Of a stretch of DNA of 64,000 bases, positions 26,837 through 35,979 are shown in pieces. The position numbers and the translations under genes are program-made. Origin of the DNA: Nitrospirota bacterium (GTDB taxonomy: Bacteria > Nitrospirota > Thermodesulfovibrionia > Thermodesulfovibrionales > UBA1546); NCBI GenBank assembly GCA_009773185.1, contig WPIF01000006.1, forward strand, positions 78,677-142,676. The letters run 5' to 3'. Position 1 is the stretch's first letter, and every line of letters begins with the position of its first letter. The notes under the pieces are model-generated. The model was not told the DNA's origin and made no database searches. It saw only the letters and a list, made by a program, of their open reading frames with translations.

Positions 26837-29245
26837 ATGGCGAAGGTTCCAATAAGTATTGAAGAGGAGATGAAGGTCTCCTATCTGGATTACGCTATGA
26901 GCGTAATAATTGGCAGGGCACTGCCTGACATAAGAGACGGGCTTAAACCTGTTCAGAGAAGGATACTCTATGCAATGTTCAAGGAGGGCCTTCTTTCGAG
27001 CAAAAAATATTCAAAGTGCGCCGGTGTTGTTGGTGAGGTTTTAAAGAAATACCATCCGCACGGTGATAACGCTGTATACGATGCACTCGTAAGGCTTGCG
27101 CAGGATTTCAATATGCGTTATCCATTGATAGACGGTCAGGGTAATTTTGGCTCTATTGACGGAGACCCCGCTGCTGCATACCGTTATACCGAGGCAAGGC
27201 TCGCAAAGATTGCAGAAGACCTGCTCGCTGACATTGACAAAGAGACGGTTGATTTTATATCCAATTTTGATGAGACAACAGAGGAGCCCCTGGTGCTTCC
27301 GTCACGGGTGCCGAATCTTATAATTAACGGCTCTGCGGGAATCGCTGTTGGAATGGCAACGAATATACCTCCTCATAATCTGGGAGAGATAACGGATGGC
27401 CTTGTTATGCTCCTTGATAATCCTGAGACAGCAATCAATGACCTTATGGGTGTAATAAAGGGCCCTGATTTTCCGACAGGAGGGATAATCCATGGCGCGG
27501 AAGGGATTGTTGATGCATATACCACAGGCAGGGGGCTTATCAAGGTAAGGGCCAAGGCAAGGATAGAGCAGGAGTACCGCGGTGGAGAGAATATCATAAT
27601 CACAGAACTCCCTTATCAGGTAAACAAGGCAAGGCTTATAGAAAAGATTGCCGAGCTTGTGAGAGAAAAGAAAATAGAAGGGATATCTGAGATAAGGGAT
27701 GAATCAGACAGAGACGGCATAAGAGCTGTGCTTGAGCTTAAGAGGGGTGAGATGGCAGAGGTTGTTCTTAATAACCTTTATAAACATACCCAGATGGAAT
27801 CGACATTCGGAATTATAATGCTTGCCATTATCAATAGTCAGCCTCAGGTTCTGCCTCTGAAGAAGATGCTCAGCCATTTCCTGCAGCACAGGCGGGATGT
27901 TGTTATAAGAAGGACCAGGTTTGAACTCAGAAAGGCAGATGAGAGGGCGCATATATTAGAAGGGCTGAAGATAGCGCTTGATTATCTTGACGCGATTATT
28001 GCCTTAATAAGGAAAGCAAAGACCCCCGAGGAGGCAAGGCTTGGATTGGTAAAGGACTACCCTCTGTCAGAGCTTCAGGCCCAGGCAATACTCGATATGA
28101 AACTGCAGAGGCTGACAGGACTTGAACGCGAAAAGATAATAACTGAATACACTGAGATATTAAAAGAGATAGAAAGGCTTAAGGCAATACTCGGAAGCGA
28201 TGCGCTTGTATCGAAGATAATCAGGAATGAGCTTATCGAGATAAAGGAAAAATACGCTGACGACAGAAGGACCGAGATTGCCACTGCGACAAAGGAGATT
28301 ACCATAGAAGACCTGATAACAGAAGAGGACATGGTAATAACGATCTCTCATCAGGGTTATATAAAGAGGAATCCGTTGTCTGCATACAGAAGCCAGCGCA
28401 GAGGAGGGAAGGGCCTCATAGGGATGGAGACAAAGGAAGAGGATTTTGTTGAACAGCTCTTTATCGGTTCGACACATGACTATATGCTCTTCTTTTCCAA
28501 TCTCGGGCGCTTATACTGGTTGAAGGTATACCAGATTCCGGAGGCAGGCCGTACTGCAAAAGGCAAGGCGCTTGTGAATCTCCTCCAGCTCTCGGAGGGA
28601 GAGAGGATTACAACAGCCCTGCCGATCAGGGATTTTAAAGAGGCATTTCTTGTGATGTTTACAAAAAATGGTACGGTAAAAAAGACTGCGCTTGAAGAAT
28701 ACAGCAACCCGCGCGGCAAGGGAATAATAGCTATTACAATTGAAGAAGGCGATGAACTGATAGTGGTAAAAAAGACCGATGGCAAGAGTGACCTGATTAT
28801 CGGCACCAAGGACGGCCTTTCGATACGGTTTAATGAAGAGGATGTCCGTGATATGGGCCGGACAGCCAAAGGTGTTATAGGCATACGTCTTGTGAAAGGC
28901 GATGAGGTGGTATCAGCAGAGGTTGCAGAAGAACGAACCTATCTTCTCACCGTTACCGAAAAGGGGCTGGGCAAAAGAACCAAGATAGAAGAGTATCGTG
29001 TCCAGGGCAGGGGCGGAAAAGGTGTAATATCAATAAAGACCATAGAAAAAGGCGGGAAGGCAATCGGACTTATTCAGGTGCGGGATGAGGATGAGATAAT
29101 TATGATCACCAATTCAGGCAAGCTTATCAGGACGACCGCAGACAACATATCCCTTCAGGGCAGGAATACGCAGGGTGTAAAGCTTATGGATGTTGATGCA
29201 GAGGATAAGATTGTAAGCATGAGCAAGGTAGTTGAGAAGGACTAA
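26837..29245 (+). CDS. gyrA: DNA gyrase subunit A
   Basis: The frame opens at 26759, but the ATG at 26837 follows GGGGAGAG and gives the family start [21 protein letters not shown]; 802 residues. The active-site Tyr lies in [11 protein letters not shown], and the GyrA box QRRGGKG, which wraps DNA and separates GyrA from ParC, is present with the six-bladed C-terminal domain. At the quinolone pocket the sequence is HGDNAVYD: Asn78 (E. coli Ser83) and Asp82 (E. coli Asp87). No gyrB is near. A PASTA protein follows after 5 bp. Confidence 0.96.
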   Translation: MAKVPISIEEEMKVSYLDYAMSVIIGRALPDIRDGLKPVQRRILYAMFKEGLLSSKKYSKCAGVVGEVLKKYHPHGDNAVYDALVRLAQDFNMRYPLIDGQGNFGSIDGDPAAAYRYTEARLAKIAEDLLADIDKETVDFISNFDETTEEPLVLPSRVPNLIINGSAGIAVGMATNIPPHNLGEITDGLVMLLDNPETAINDLMGVIKGPDFPTGGIIHGAEGIVDAYTTGRGLIKVRAKARIEQEYRGGENIIITELPYQVNKARLIEKIAELVREKKIEGISEIRDESDRDGIRAVLELKRGEMAEVVLNNLYKHTQMESTFGIIMLAIINSQPQVLPLKKMLSHFLQHRRDVVIRRTRFELRKADERAHILEGLKIALDYLDAIIALIRKAKTPEEARLGLVKDYPLSELQAQAILDMKLQRLTGLEREKIITEYTEILKEIERLKAILGSDALVSKIIRNELIEIKEKYADDRRTEIATATKEITIEDLITEEDMVITISHQGYIKRNPLSAYRSQRRGGKGLIGMETKEEDFVEQLFIGSTHDYMLFFSNLGRLYWLKVYQIPEAGRTAKGKALVNLLQLSEGERITTALPIRDFKEAFLVMFTKNGTVKKTALEEYSNPRGKGIIAITIEEGDELIVVKKTDGKSDLIIGTKDGLSIRFNEEDVRDMGRTAKGVIGIRLVKGDEVVSAEVAEERTYLLTVTEKGLGKRTKIEEYRVQGRGGKGVISIKTIEKGGKAIGLIQVRDEDEIIMITNSGKLIRTTADNISLQGRNTQGVKLMDVDAEDKIVSMSKVVEKD

Positions 29246-29250
29246 CTGAT

Positions 29251-29949
29251 TTGCAGAAAGCCGTAAGCAAAATAATAAAGGTCCCTCTGTATATTTTTGG
29301 TTTTGTGCTTCTCGGGTTACTCTTTGCGTATTTGACATTCAAGCTGATGAGCTTCAGCAGGACAGTGGATGTCCCTGACCTTTCCGGTAAAAACCTTGTT
29401 GAGGCAAACGAGATTCTAAGCAAGAAGGGCCTTAACCTCAAGATAGAAGGCGAAGAATATGATCCTTCAATAGCCGGTGGATATATACTGAGGCAGGATG
29501 TGCCTGCCGGAAGCGGGGTTAAAGAACAGAGGAGGATAAAGGTTATACTCAGCAAAGGCCCGAGGGTTCAGACAATTCCCTCGGTGATTGGAGAGTCTGC
29601 GGACAAGGCTGAATCCATCCTTTTACAAAATGGGTTAAAGGTAGCAAAGATCATCCGTGTCCATTCAGGCACAGATGAAAGGGATAAGGTAATCTCACAG
29701 AAACCTGGCCCTGACGAAAAGATTGCTGAAAAAGTTACGCTTATTGTCAGTGCAGGGCCTTATGAGGTTATTTATTATTGCCCTGATTTTCAGGGAAAGA
29801 CGCCGGAAGAGGCCCGGCAGCTTGCGGAAAAACTTGGGCTGAAACTTAATATTACCGGTTCCGGCGAAAAGGTAAAATCACAAAGGCCGAAGGCCGGCAG
29901 CCAGACCAGGGCAGGGGATATAATAAACCTTGAGATGGGACAGGAGTAA
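29251..29949 (+). CDS. PASTA-domain membrane protein
   Basis: 232 residues with a TTG start at 29251 shortly after AAGGA. One N-terminal helix (about 10-30) is followed by three PASTA repeats (about 38-105, 106-172, 173-232), each with the VPDLxGKxxxEAxxxL pattern and a PxxG turn. PASTA domains bind muropeptides or mediate contacts in the cell envelope; there is no kinase domain, so this is a stand-alone periplasmic PASTA protein. In related lineages the PASTA gene lies next to rpe; here the two are separated by a foreign block (29950-32300). Confidence 0.88.
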   Translation: MQKAVSKIIKVPLYIFGFVLLGLLFAYLTFKLMSFSRTVDVPDLSGKNLVEANEILSKKGLNLKIEGEEYDPSIAGGYILRQDVPAGSGVKEQRRIKVILSKGPRVQTIPSVIGESADKAESILLQNGLKVAKIIRVHSGTDERDKVISQKPGPDEKIAEKVTLIVSAGPYEVIYYCPDFQGKTPEEARQLAEKLGLKLNITGSGEKVKSQRPKAGSQTRAGDIINLEMGQE

Positions 29950-30058
29950 AAAACTCCAATGTTTTCAAAACGGCGGTTTTGGAAGATGGGAATTCATAGA
30001 GATAACAGACCCGTGGAATGTTAAAAATACAATAAGGGAGTATTTACAAAAGCGTTAA
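29948..30058 (+). pseudogene. 3' remnant of a lost gene
   Basis: An open frame without a start codon, ending in TAA at 30056. The tail reads RWEFIEITDPWNVKNTIREY and then LQKR, with clear protein-like character (aromatic, charged, helical end). It resembles the C-termini of large restriction/helicase subunits, but that is a weak recollection. It ends one base before the DUF1016 start, as if the two were once an operon. The 5' part has been deleted up to the PASTA stop codon. Confidence 0.4.
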
Positions 30059-30059
30059 T

Positions 30060-31118
30060 ATGCAAAAGCATGTAAAAAGCTCAAAGGCAGTGGCATCAAT
30101 ATATAGCCGCATCAGGGAAATTCTTGAAACTGCGAGGAGTAGCGCATACCGTGCCGTAAATTTTGCGATGGTCCAGGCATACTGGCATATAGGCAGTGTT
30201 ATTGTCGAAGAAGAACAGCAGGGGAAAAAGAAGGCTGATTACGGCACAAAGCTTATTAATGAATTATCCTTGAAATTATCTAAAGATTTTGGCTCGGGTT
30301 TTTCCGCTCAGAGTTTGTGGAATATGCGACAATTTTACCTGTATTTTCCAATTCTCTCCGCAGTGCGGAGAGAATTGTCCTGGACACATTATAAAATACT
30401 GTTAAGAGTTGACAAACAAAACGCCAGAGATTTTTATTTAGAGGAATGTGCAAAATCCAACTGGAGCACAAGACAGCTTGAACGGCAGGTCTATTCATTT
30501 TACTACGAGCGCCTTCTGGCAAGTAAAAACAGGCTCCCCGTAAAGCGTGAAGCAGATAAAAGAGCTAAGCAATTAAAATCTGCCCCGGAAGAACAAATCA
30601 AAGATCCGTATGTCTTAGAGTTTTTGGGGTTGCAGGAGATGCCTCATTTGCGAGAAAGCCAGATCGAGCAGGCTCTTGTTGATCATCTGCAAAAATTTCT
30701 TTTGGAGCTGGGACGCGGTTTTTCTTTTGTTGCAAGACAGATGCGCATATCTACCGAAACACAGCATTTTTATGTTGACCTTGTTTTTTATAATTATCTT
30801 CTGAAGTGTTTTGTTATCATTGACCTTAAAACTGGTAAATTGACGCATCAGGATATTGGCCAGATGGATATGTATTTTCGTATTTTTGAGGACAAAATGA
30901 AACAGCCCGGGGACAATCCTACAATTGGGATAATCCTTTGCACAGAGAAAGATGAAACTATTGTCAAGTATTCCATACTTAAAGGGAATAAGAAATTATT
31001 TGCCTCAAAATATAAGCTTTACCTGCCTACTGAAAAAGAATTGAAAGAGGAACTGGAACGAGAAAAAAGGATGCTCGGAATGGAACTTAAACTGTTAAAA
31101 TCAAAAGGCAAGAAATAA
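30060..31118 (+). CDS. DUF1016 / YhcG-type PDDEXK nuclease-domain protein
   Basis: 352 residues. The N-terminal DUF1016_N helical domain (about 10-160; ARSSAYRAVNFAMVQAYWHIG, then GSGFSAQSLWNMRQFY, LSWTHYKILLR) is followed by a PD-(D/E)XK nuclease-like domain (about 200-340) with the catalytic pattern FYVDLVFYN...FVIIDLKTGKL. The family is common in defence islands and beside type I restriction-modification genes and may cut or bind foreign DNA; a precise role is not established. A Lys-rich coiled tail ends the protein. It starts one base after an upstream gene remnant. Confidence 0.85.
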   Translation: MQKHVKSSKAVASIYSRIREILETARSSAYRAVNFAMVQAYWHIGSVIVEEEQQGKKKADYGTKLINELSLKLSKDFGSGFSAQSLWNMRQFYLYFPILSAVRRELSWTHYKILLRVDKQNARDFYLEECAKSNWSTRQLERQVYSFYYERLLASKNRLPVKREADKRAKQLKSAPEEQIKDPYVLEFLGLQEMPHLRESQIEQALVDHLQKFLLELGRGFSFVARQMRISTETQHFYVDLVFYNYLLKCFVIIDLKTGKLTHQDIGQMDMYFRIFEDKMKQPGDNPTIGIILCTEKDETIVKYSILKGNKKLFASKYKLYLPTEKELKEELEREKRMLGMELKLLKSKGKK

Positions 31119-31132
31119 GAGGGCAGATTAAT

Positions 31133-31212
31133 ATGGCAAAGAAAAACGCATCGCCGTCAAGGTAATTGTCCATAGAGGGAATGAGATTATGGTGGTGAGG
31201 GAGATAGAATAA
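31133..31212 (+). pseudogene. Possible frameshifted small ORF
   Basis: ATG at 31133 starts MAKKNASPSR and stops early, while the +1 frame from the same A-run reads RIAVKVIVHRGNEIMVVREI and then E before TAA at 31210. One base lost or gained in the A-run near 31142-31146 would join them into a ~26-residue peptide. It sits between the DUF1016 and SIR2-like genes. It may be a decayed small gene or chance. Confidence 0.25.
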
Positions 31213-31217
31213 GATTT

Positions 31218-32228
31218 ATGTCTTTGACTTTTGAAACTAATAAACACGTTCTTCTAACTGGCTCAGGATTCACCCGAAATTTCGGAGGTTTTTTGGCTAA
31301 TGAAATGTGGGCATGGATTTTTAACGATCCGAAAATCGGGGTACAGCCTAAGCTCAACAACCTGCTAAAGAACGATTTTGACTATGAATCGGTCTACTAC
31401 AAAGTTACTGACGGCAATGACTTTAATGAAGATGAAAAAAGGGCGATTACCGAAGCAATTCATAATGCATATAAAAAATTGGATGACAAAATAAAAGACT
31501 ATTACTCTCTCGGCACAAGGCAACCTGTGAACATCTCCGATGTTTGTAAATTCATCGATAGATTTTCCGGTATTCCTGCAATCACGGGCAACAATAATAC
31601 CAAAGGATTTTTCTTTACGCTCAATCAGGATTTACTAATTGAAAGGTATTTTAGTAGTTCAAATATGCCTGCTCTTTATGTAAACCAGCCTACTATTCAA
31701 ATTTATCAGAATAAAGATTATCAAGAAAGCACTTGTTCCGTAACATTGGCTTTAGCTGCTGACATGGAGAAAACAAACCCGTTATCATCATCAAAATTCT
31801 TTTACGTCAAGGTACATGGCTCTTGGAACTGGTATAGTTCGGACGGTGTGAGGAAAATGGTTATTGGCAGAAATAAGCTAAACCAAATAAATACTGAACC
31901 TATTCTTACGGAATATTCCGATATTTTTAGAGAAGTATTGTCATCGGGCAATATTAGACTTTTTGTGATAGACTATGGATTTGGCGATGAACATATAAAC
32001 CAGGTTATTGCAGATGCTGTAGAGCAAAACAGCTTGAAACTGTATGTCCTTAACCCTGCCGATCCTGCCGCGTTTAGAGATGGCCTGTGCAAAAGACCCT
32101 TTGGGCAAACACTTTTCAGTGGGCTTGTTGGATATTACCCTTTTGATCTGTCAACTGTGTTCCCCGGAAGCGGTGGCTCCACAAAAGAATACGAATTGAT
32201 CCATGGACATTTTTTTAATGCCATATGA
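31218..32228 (+). CDS. SIR2-like domain protein, probable defence NADase
   Basis: 336 residues. The N-terminal VLLTGSGFTRNFGG matches the GAGxS NAD-binding loop; FFTLNQDLLIER corresponds to the TTNxD motif; VKVHGSWNW holds the HG catalytic His; and LFVIDYGFGDEHINQVI corresponds to the GxGxxDxHIN motif. These are features of the SIR2_2 family, whose members (ThsA, DSR proteins) deplete NAD in anti-phage defence. Here it is single-domain with a long helical insertion (about 55-110). With the neighbouring DUF1016 protein and remnants it forms a small island in a housekeeping operon. The start ATG at 31218 has no strong Shine-Dalgarno. Confidence 0.78.
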   Translation: MSLTFETNKHVLLTGSGFTRNFGGFLANEMWAWIFNDPKIGVQPKLNNLLKNDFDYESVYYKVTDGNDFNEDEKRAITEAIHNAYKKLDDKIKDYYSLGTRQPVNISDVCKFIDRFSGIPAITGNNNTKGFFFTLNQDLLIERYFSSSNMPALYVNQPTIQIYQNKDYQESTCSVTLALAADMEKTNPLSSSKFFYVKVHGSWNWYSSDGVRKMVIGRNKLNQINTEPILTEYSDIFREVLSSGNIRLFVIDYGFGDEHINQVIADAVEQNSLKLYVLNPADPAAFRDGLCKRPFGQTLFSGLVGYYPFDLSTVFPGSGGSTKEYELIHGHFFNAI

Positions 32229-32312
32229 AATCACTTGTTGTGACGAACCAATCCTGCAATCCCTGCTCGGATATTTGGTAAGATATAAACAAGGAATCTG
32301 AAGGAGGATAAA

Positions 32313-32966
32313 ATGATAAAAATTGCTCCGTCAATACTTTCGGCTGATTTTATGAGGCTGGGTGAGGAAATAAAGGCTGCAGAGGCGGCAGGTATTGATT
32401 TGTTTCATATTGATATTATGGACGGCCATTTTGTACCCAATATGACCATCGGGCCTTCTATTGTTGAGGCAATAAATAAAATAACAGATGTTCCGCTTGA
32501 TGTGCATCTGATGATAGAAGAGCCTGATAAATATGTAAAAGATTTCATAAATGCCGGCGCAGATTATCTGGCAGTGCATATCGAGGCCTCGGTGCATGCG
32601 CACAGGACCGTGCAGGTGATAAAAGAAAGCGGCATAAAGGCAGGTATTGCGCTTAATCCTGCGACTCCTGCCTGTAGTCTCGACCATATTCTTCAGGACC
32701 TTGATTTTGTTGTTCTTATGTCTGTTAATCCCGGATTCGGAGGCCAGAGTTTTATCCCGCAGTCCATGGACAAGATTAAGATTCTAAAGAAGCTGATACA
32801 GGAAAGGGGACTGTCAACCTTAATCGAGGTTGATGGTGGAGTAAAGCCTGATAACGCAAGACAGGTTGCTGATGCCGGCGCAGACATGCTTGTAATGGGT
32901 TCAGCGTTTTTTAGCTCTAAAGACTATGGTACTCTAACAAAAAAATTGCGTGAAGTCCTTAAATAG
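32313..32966 (+). CDS. rpe: Ribulose-phosphate 3-epimerase
   Basis: 217 residues, a TIM barrel interconverting ribulose-5-P and xylulose-5-P. Metal/catalytic motifs are APSILSADFMRLGEE, HIDIMDGHFVPNMTIG, DVHLMIEEPD, MSVNPGFGGQSFIP and EVDGGVKPDN, all intact. AAGGAGG seven bases before the ATG is a strong ribosome binding site. In related genomes it follows the PASTA gene; the island upstream has broken this link. It serves the pentose phosphate pathway. Confidence 0.97.
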   Translation: MIKIAPSILSADFMRLGEEIKAAEAAGIDLFHIDIMDGHFVPNMTIGPSIVEAINKITDVPLDVHLMIEEPDKYVKDFINAGADYLAVHIEASVHAHRTVQVIKESGIKAGIALNPATPACSLDHILQDLDFVVLMSVNPGFGGQSFIPQSMDKIKILKKLIQERGLSTLIEVDGGVKPDNARQVADAGADMLVMGSAFFSSKDYGTLTKKLREVLK

Positions 32967-32983
32967 AAAGGCAGGATATAGCT

Positions 32984-34060
32984 TTGACAACTAATGCAGA
33001 CAGGCTTTTTAACCGAGCAGAGGAATTAAAGAACAAGGCCGAATACAATGATGCCTTGCTGCTTTTCGCTAAGGCCATCAAGACATATAAAAATGACAGG
33101 GAAGGTATTCTTAACTGCCTTATGTCAATAGGCGATACATGCCGCATGACAGGTAATTTTAAGCTTGCAGAGGGAAGTTATTCCAGGGCAATAAAATTAA
33201 GTGAAAAGATGAAGGATAAGGTAACCATGGCGGATGCAGCAGCCGGGCTTGGCCTTTCGCTGAGGGCGCTTGGCAGATGGAAAGAAGCGATAACCCTGTT
33301 TTCCAAAGCAAAAAGATTTTATATGAGAAGCAAGGATGAACACGGCATGGCATTTGTGTTTTGGGCTGAAGGAGGCGCGTATCGCGTTAAGGGAGACATA
33401 TCAGGCGCGATTAAGTCATTCAAAAAATCATTTGAGCTTTTCAGCGCAATGAAATATAAGCCCGGAGCCGGATACAGTCTCTGCGGACTGGGAGGCACGT
33501 GCAGGGTCGCAGGGTTATTCAAGGATTCATTGAAATATTATACAGCTGCCAACAGGCTTTTTGCCGGATTGAAGGATCCCTTTGGCATTGCATATTCTCA
33601 CTGCGGAATTGGCAATGCCTTAAGGATGAGAGGTGACTATGCAGGCGCTCAGGCAAACTTCAAAAAGGCGACGGCGCTTTACAGGAAAATAGGCGACATT
33701 GTAAGTTACTCATATACGCTCTGGAGTCTTGGCAAGACATGCACCATGCTCGGTAAACCTGATAAGGCAATGGAGTATTTTGAGCAATCATACAGGCTTT
33801 TCAAAAAGACAAAAGACCCGAGGGGGATCATATACTGCAGGCTGGGCATGGGCGAGGTGGAATTTCTCCGGGGGAAACTGTTGTCTGCCCGAAGAGACTT
33901 TGAATCTGCACTCAGAGATTCAATGGCCAATAAGTTCGCTGTTGAGGCTTGTCATTCAAAGACACTTTTGTCATTTATGGGTGGAAAGATTGATAACAGA
34001 TGTTATAATAGACTTGGATTAAAGCTGAGATTCCGGACAATACCTTTTAATATTCCTTAA
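32984..34060 (+). CDS. Tetratricopeptide repeat protein
   Basis: 358 residues built of about eight TPR-like units of ~40 residues with Gly-Leu-Gly at the first helix (GLGLSLRALGRWKEAITLF, GIGNALRMRGDYAGAQANF). The 40-residue spacing is typical of the Rapsyn/LGN-type TPR_12 class. No signal peptide or extra domain is seen, so it should act in the cytoplasm as a scaffold. The start is TTG at 32984 after AGGCAGGA; a start at a later codon would lose part of the first repeat. It follows rpe by 17 bp and probably is in the same operon. Confidence 0.78.
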   Translation: MTTNADRLFNRAEELKNKAEYNDALLLFAKAIKTYKNDREGILNCLMSIGDTCRMTGNFKLAEGSYSRAIKLSEKMKDKVTMADAAAGLGLSLRALGRWKEAITLFSKAKRFYMRSKDEHGMAFVFWAEGGAYRVKGDISGAIKSFKKSFELFSAMKYKPGAGYSLCGLGGTCRVAGLFKDSLKYYTAANRLFAGLKDPFGIAYSHCGIGNALRMRGDYAGAQANFKKATALYRKIGDIVSYSYTLWSLGKTCTMLGKPDKAMEYFEQSYRLFKKTKDPRGIIYCRLGMGEVEFLRGKLLSARRDFESALRDSMANKFAVEACHSKTLLSFMGGKIDNRCYNRLGLKLRFRTIPFNIP

Positions 34061-34072
34061 AACAAAAAGGCT

Positions 34073-34117
34073 AAGGTTGAGGTTGAGAATTTCTCAGTCT
34101 TAACCTTAATCTCAACC
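34073..34117 (+). repeat. Hairpin-forming repeat, partly heptamer-periodic
   Basis: GAGGTTGAGA at 34079-34088 pairs with the TCTCAACCT further on (34109-34117), and TAAGGTT with AACCTTA inside. The arms have GGTTGA words spaced 6-7 bp. It could act as a weak terminator between the TPR gene and pgsA or be another member of the inverted heptamer family. Confidence 0.4.
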
Positions 34118-34139
34118 TGATTTTCTAATGGGGGCGAAT

Positions 34140-34679
34140 ATGGGAGTTCTCAATCTCCCTAATACAATTACTATAGCGAGGATAGTTATAATTCCTCTTT
34201 TCATAACGGCAGTCATATACAAGAGGTATGATTATGCGCTATATCTGTTTGTTGTTGCTGCCCTGACAGATACACTCGACGGGCTTATCGCAAGACTTAC
34301 AAATCAGAAAACAGTCTTCGGCACATTTCTTGACCCTCTGGCAGACAAGTTTCTTCTTGTAACGTCTTTTATACTTTTTTCCATGAACGGATGGTTGCCG
34401 AAATGGCTGACTATAACAGTAATAAGCAGGGATATTATTGTGATAATAGGGTGGGTGCTTATTTACCTTACAACACATATATCGAATGTTCAGCCTACGC
34501 TTACGGGCAAGGCCGCAATAGCAATGCAGCTTATAGTTTTATGCTATGTGCTTCTTACGGTGAATATTGTATCACTTCCAAAGATGCCTGACGTGCTAAT
34601 ACTGGCAACTGCAGCGCTGACGATAATTTCAGGTTTACATTACATATACAGGGGTTTAAAATTGACACATGCACAATAG
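34140..34679 (+). CDS. pgsA: CDP-diacylglycerol-glycerol-3-phosphate phosphatidyltransferase
   Basis: 179 residues from ATG 34140, which is preceded by GGGGGCG; an in-frame ATG at 34128 lacks such a site. LNLPNTITIARIVIIPLF at the N-terminus and the CDP-alcohol phosphotransferase motif DTLDGLIAR followed by GTFLDPLADK (D-x2-DG-x2-AR...G-x3-D-x3-D) identify the family, and the N-terminal PNTIT is typical of PgsA. It makes phosphatidylglycerol phosphate at the inner membrane (about five helices). The 3' end overlaps the DUF512 gene by 11 bp. A second, different family member is at 56138-56710. Confidence 0.92.
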   Translation: MGVLNLPNTITIARIVIIPLFITAVIYKRYDYALYLFVVAALTDTLDGLIARLTNQKTVFGTFLDPLADKFLLVTSFILFSMNGWLPKWLTITVISRDIIVIIGWVLIYLTTHISNVQPTLTGKAAIAMQLIVLCYVLLTVNIVSLPKMPDVLILATAALTIISGLHYIYRGLKLTHAQ

Positions 34680-35979
34680 AGACGGCATTGAGATAGAACA
34701 AATAAAGGCTAAAAGCATTGCAGAGAGGGAAGGGCTTCTTCCCGGGGATTCCGTGTTCTCCATAAACGGGCACAGGCTTAATGACAGCATAGACTTTATG
34801 TTTTACAGGAATGAGCCGGAACTTAATATGGCCATATCCAGAAAAGGGAAGAAGATTCAGGCAAAGTTCCTTTCAGTAGAAGGAGAGGACATCGGCATTA
34901 CACTCAGGCCTTTCAAGATAAAGAGATGCACAAATAACTGCATATTCTGTTTTGTGTCGCAGCTTCCGAAAGGATTGAGAAAGTCTTTATATATAAAGGA
35001 TGAAGATTACAGGATGTCCTTTCTTTACGGAAACTATATTACTCTGACAAATCTGAGCGCACAGGACAAGAAGAGGATTGCGCAACAGCGGTTGAGCCCT
35101 CTTTACATCTCGGTTCATTCAACCACAAGGTCTGTCCGCAATACTCTGCTCGGCAATCCGAAGGCAGGGGATGTTTTGAAAGAACTGAAATTTTTTAAGG
35201 AAAACAGGATCAGGATGCATGCCCAGATTGTGATGTGCCCCGGTTACAATGACGGCAGGGAACTTCAGAAGACCATAAGAGACCTTTATGGTTTTTATCC
35301 TTATGTGTCGTCAATTGCCGTTGTGCCTGTGGGGCTTACGATGCACAGGAAGCTGGAGCTGAAACGTGTTGAAAAAGAGGATGCGCTAAAGACAACAGAG
35401 ATTCTCGACTCTTTTCAGAAGAGGTTCAAAAAGAAGCACGGAGACCCTATTGTCTACGGTGCAGATGAGTTATATATAAAGGCAGGACTGAATTTCCCTG
35501 CATTGAAGGAATACGGTGAACTTCCTCAGATAGAGAACGGGGTAGGCATGGTTCCCCTGTTTATGTCTCAGGCAAAAAAAATCAGTAATCAGCTTTCATC
35601 TATCAGCCATCAGGCGAGAAAAAAGAAGTTTTTGACTTTTACAGGGATGTCTTTTTACCCTTATCTCAAGAGATTTGCTGACAGGCTTTTTGAGAAAGAG
35701 AATATAATCCTGAATGTTGTTCCTGTTGAGAATGCCTTTTTCGGGAAATCCGTTACGGTTACCGGACTTCTCACCGGGAGGGATGTTATAAGAACGCTCT
35801 CGGACAGGACAGCCGGCTATGAATCTCTTCTGATGCCTGATGTTGTCCTTAGAGACGGGACGGATGTTTTTCTGGATGATATTTCCAGAAAGGATATAGA
35901 GACTGCCCTTGGAATAAAGGCTAAAATCATAGAGAGCACCCCCGGGGGAATTATAAAGGTAATGCTGGAGGACAAATGA
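34669..35979 (+). CDS. PDZ/radical SAM-like DUF512 protein
   Basis: 436 residues. A PDZ-like N-terminus (about 1-75), then a radical SAM-like region with CTNNCIFCFVSQLP (CX3CX2C at about 87-94) and DEDYRMSFLYGNYITLTNL, and a C-terminal DUF512 domain (about 215-420; FLTFTGMSFYPYL, VENAFFGKSVTVTGLLTG, PDVVLRDG). The family is widespread in anaerobes and Firmicutes, but its substrate is unknown. Residues about 305-317 are an extra segment coded by 7-bp-periodic DNA (35582-35616). It overlaps pgsA by 11 bp and aroE by 4 bp. Confidence 0.88.
   Translation: MHNRDGIEIEQIKAKSIAEREGLLPGDSVFSINGHRLNDSIDFMFYRNEPELNMAISRKGKKIQAKFLSVEGEDIGITLRPFKIKRCTNNCIFCFVSQLPKGLRKSLYIKDEDYRMSFLYGNYITLTNLSAQDKKRIAQQRLSPLYISVHSTTRSVRNTLLGNPKAGDVLKELKFFKENRIRMHAQIVMCPGYNDGRELQKTIRDLYGFYPYVSSIAVVPVGLTMHRKLELKRVEKEDALKTTEILDSFQKRFKKKHGDPIVYGADELYIKAGLNFPALKEYGELPQIENGVGMVPLFMSQAKKISNQLSSISHQARKKKFLTFTGMSFYPYLKRFADRLFEKENIILNVVPVENAFFGKSVTVTGLLTGRDVIRTLSDRTAGYESLLMPDVVLRDGTDVFLDDISRKDIETALGIKAKIIESTPGGIIKVMLEDK
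35582..35616 (+). repeat. Heptamer-periodic repeat in the DUF512 gene
   Basis: Five units at 35582, 35589, 35596, 35603 and 35610 (TCAGTAA, TCAGCTT, TCATCTA, TCAGCCA, TCAGGCG). In frame just before the conserved FLTFTGMSF. Confidence 0.75.
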
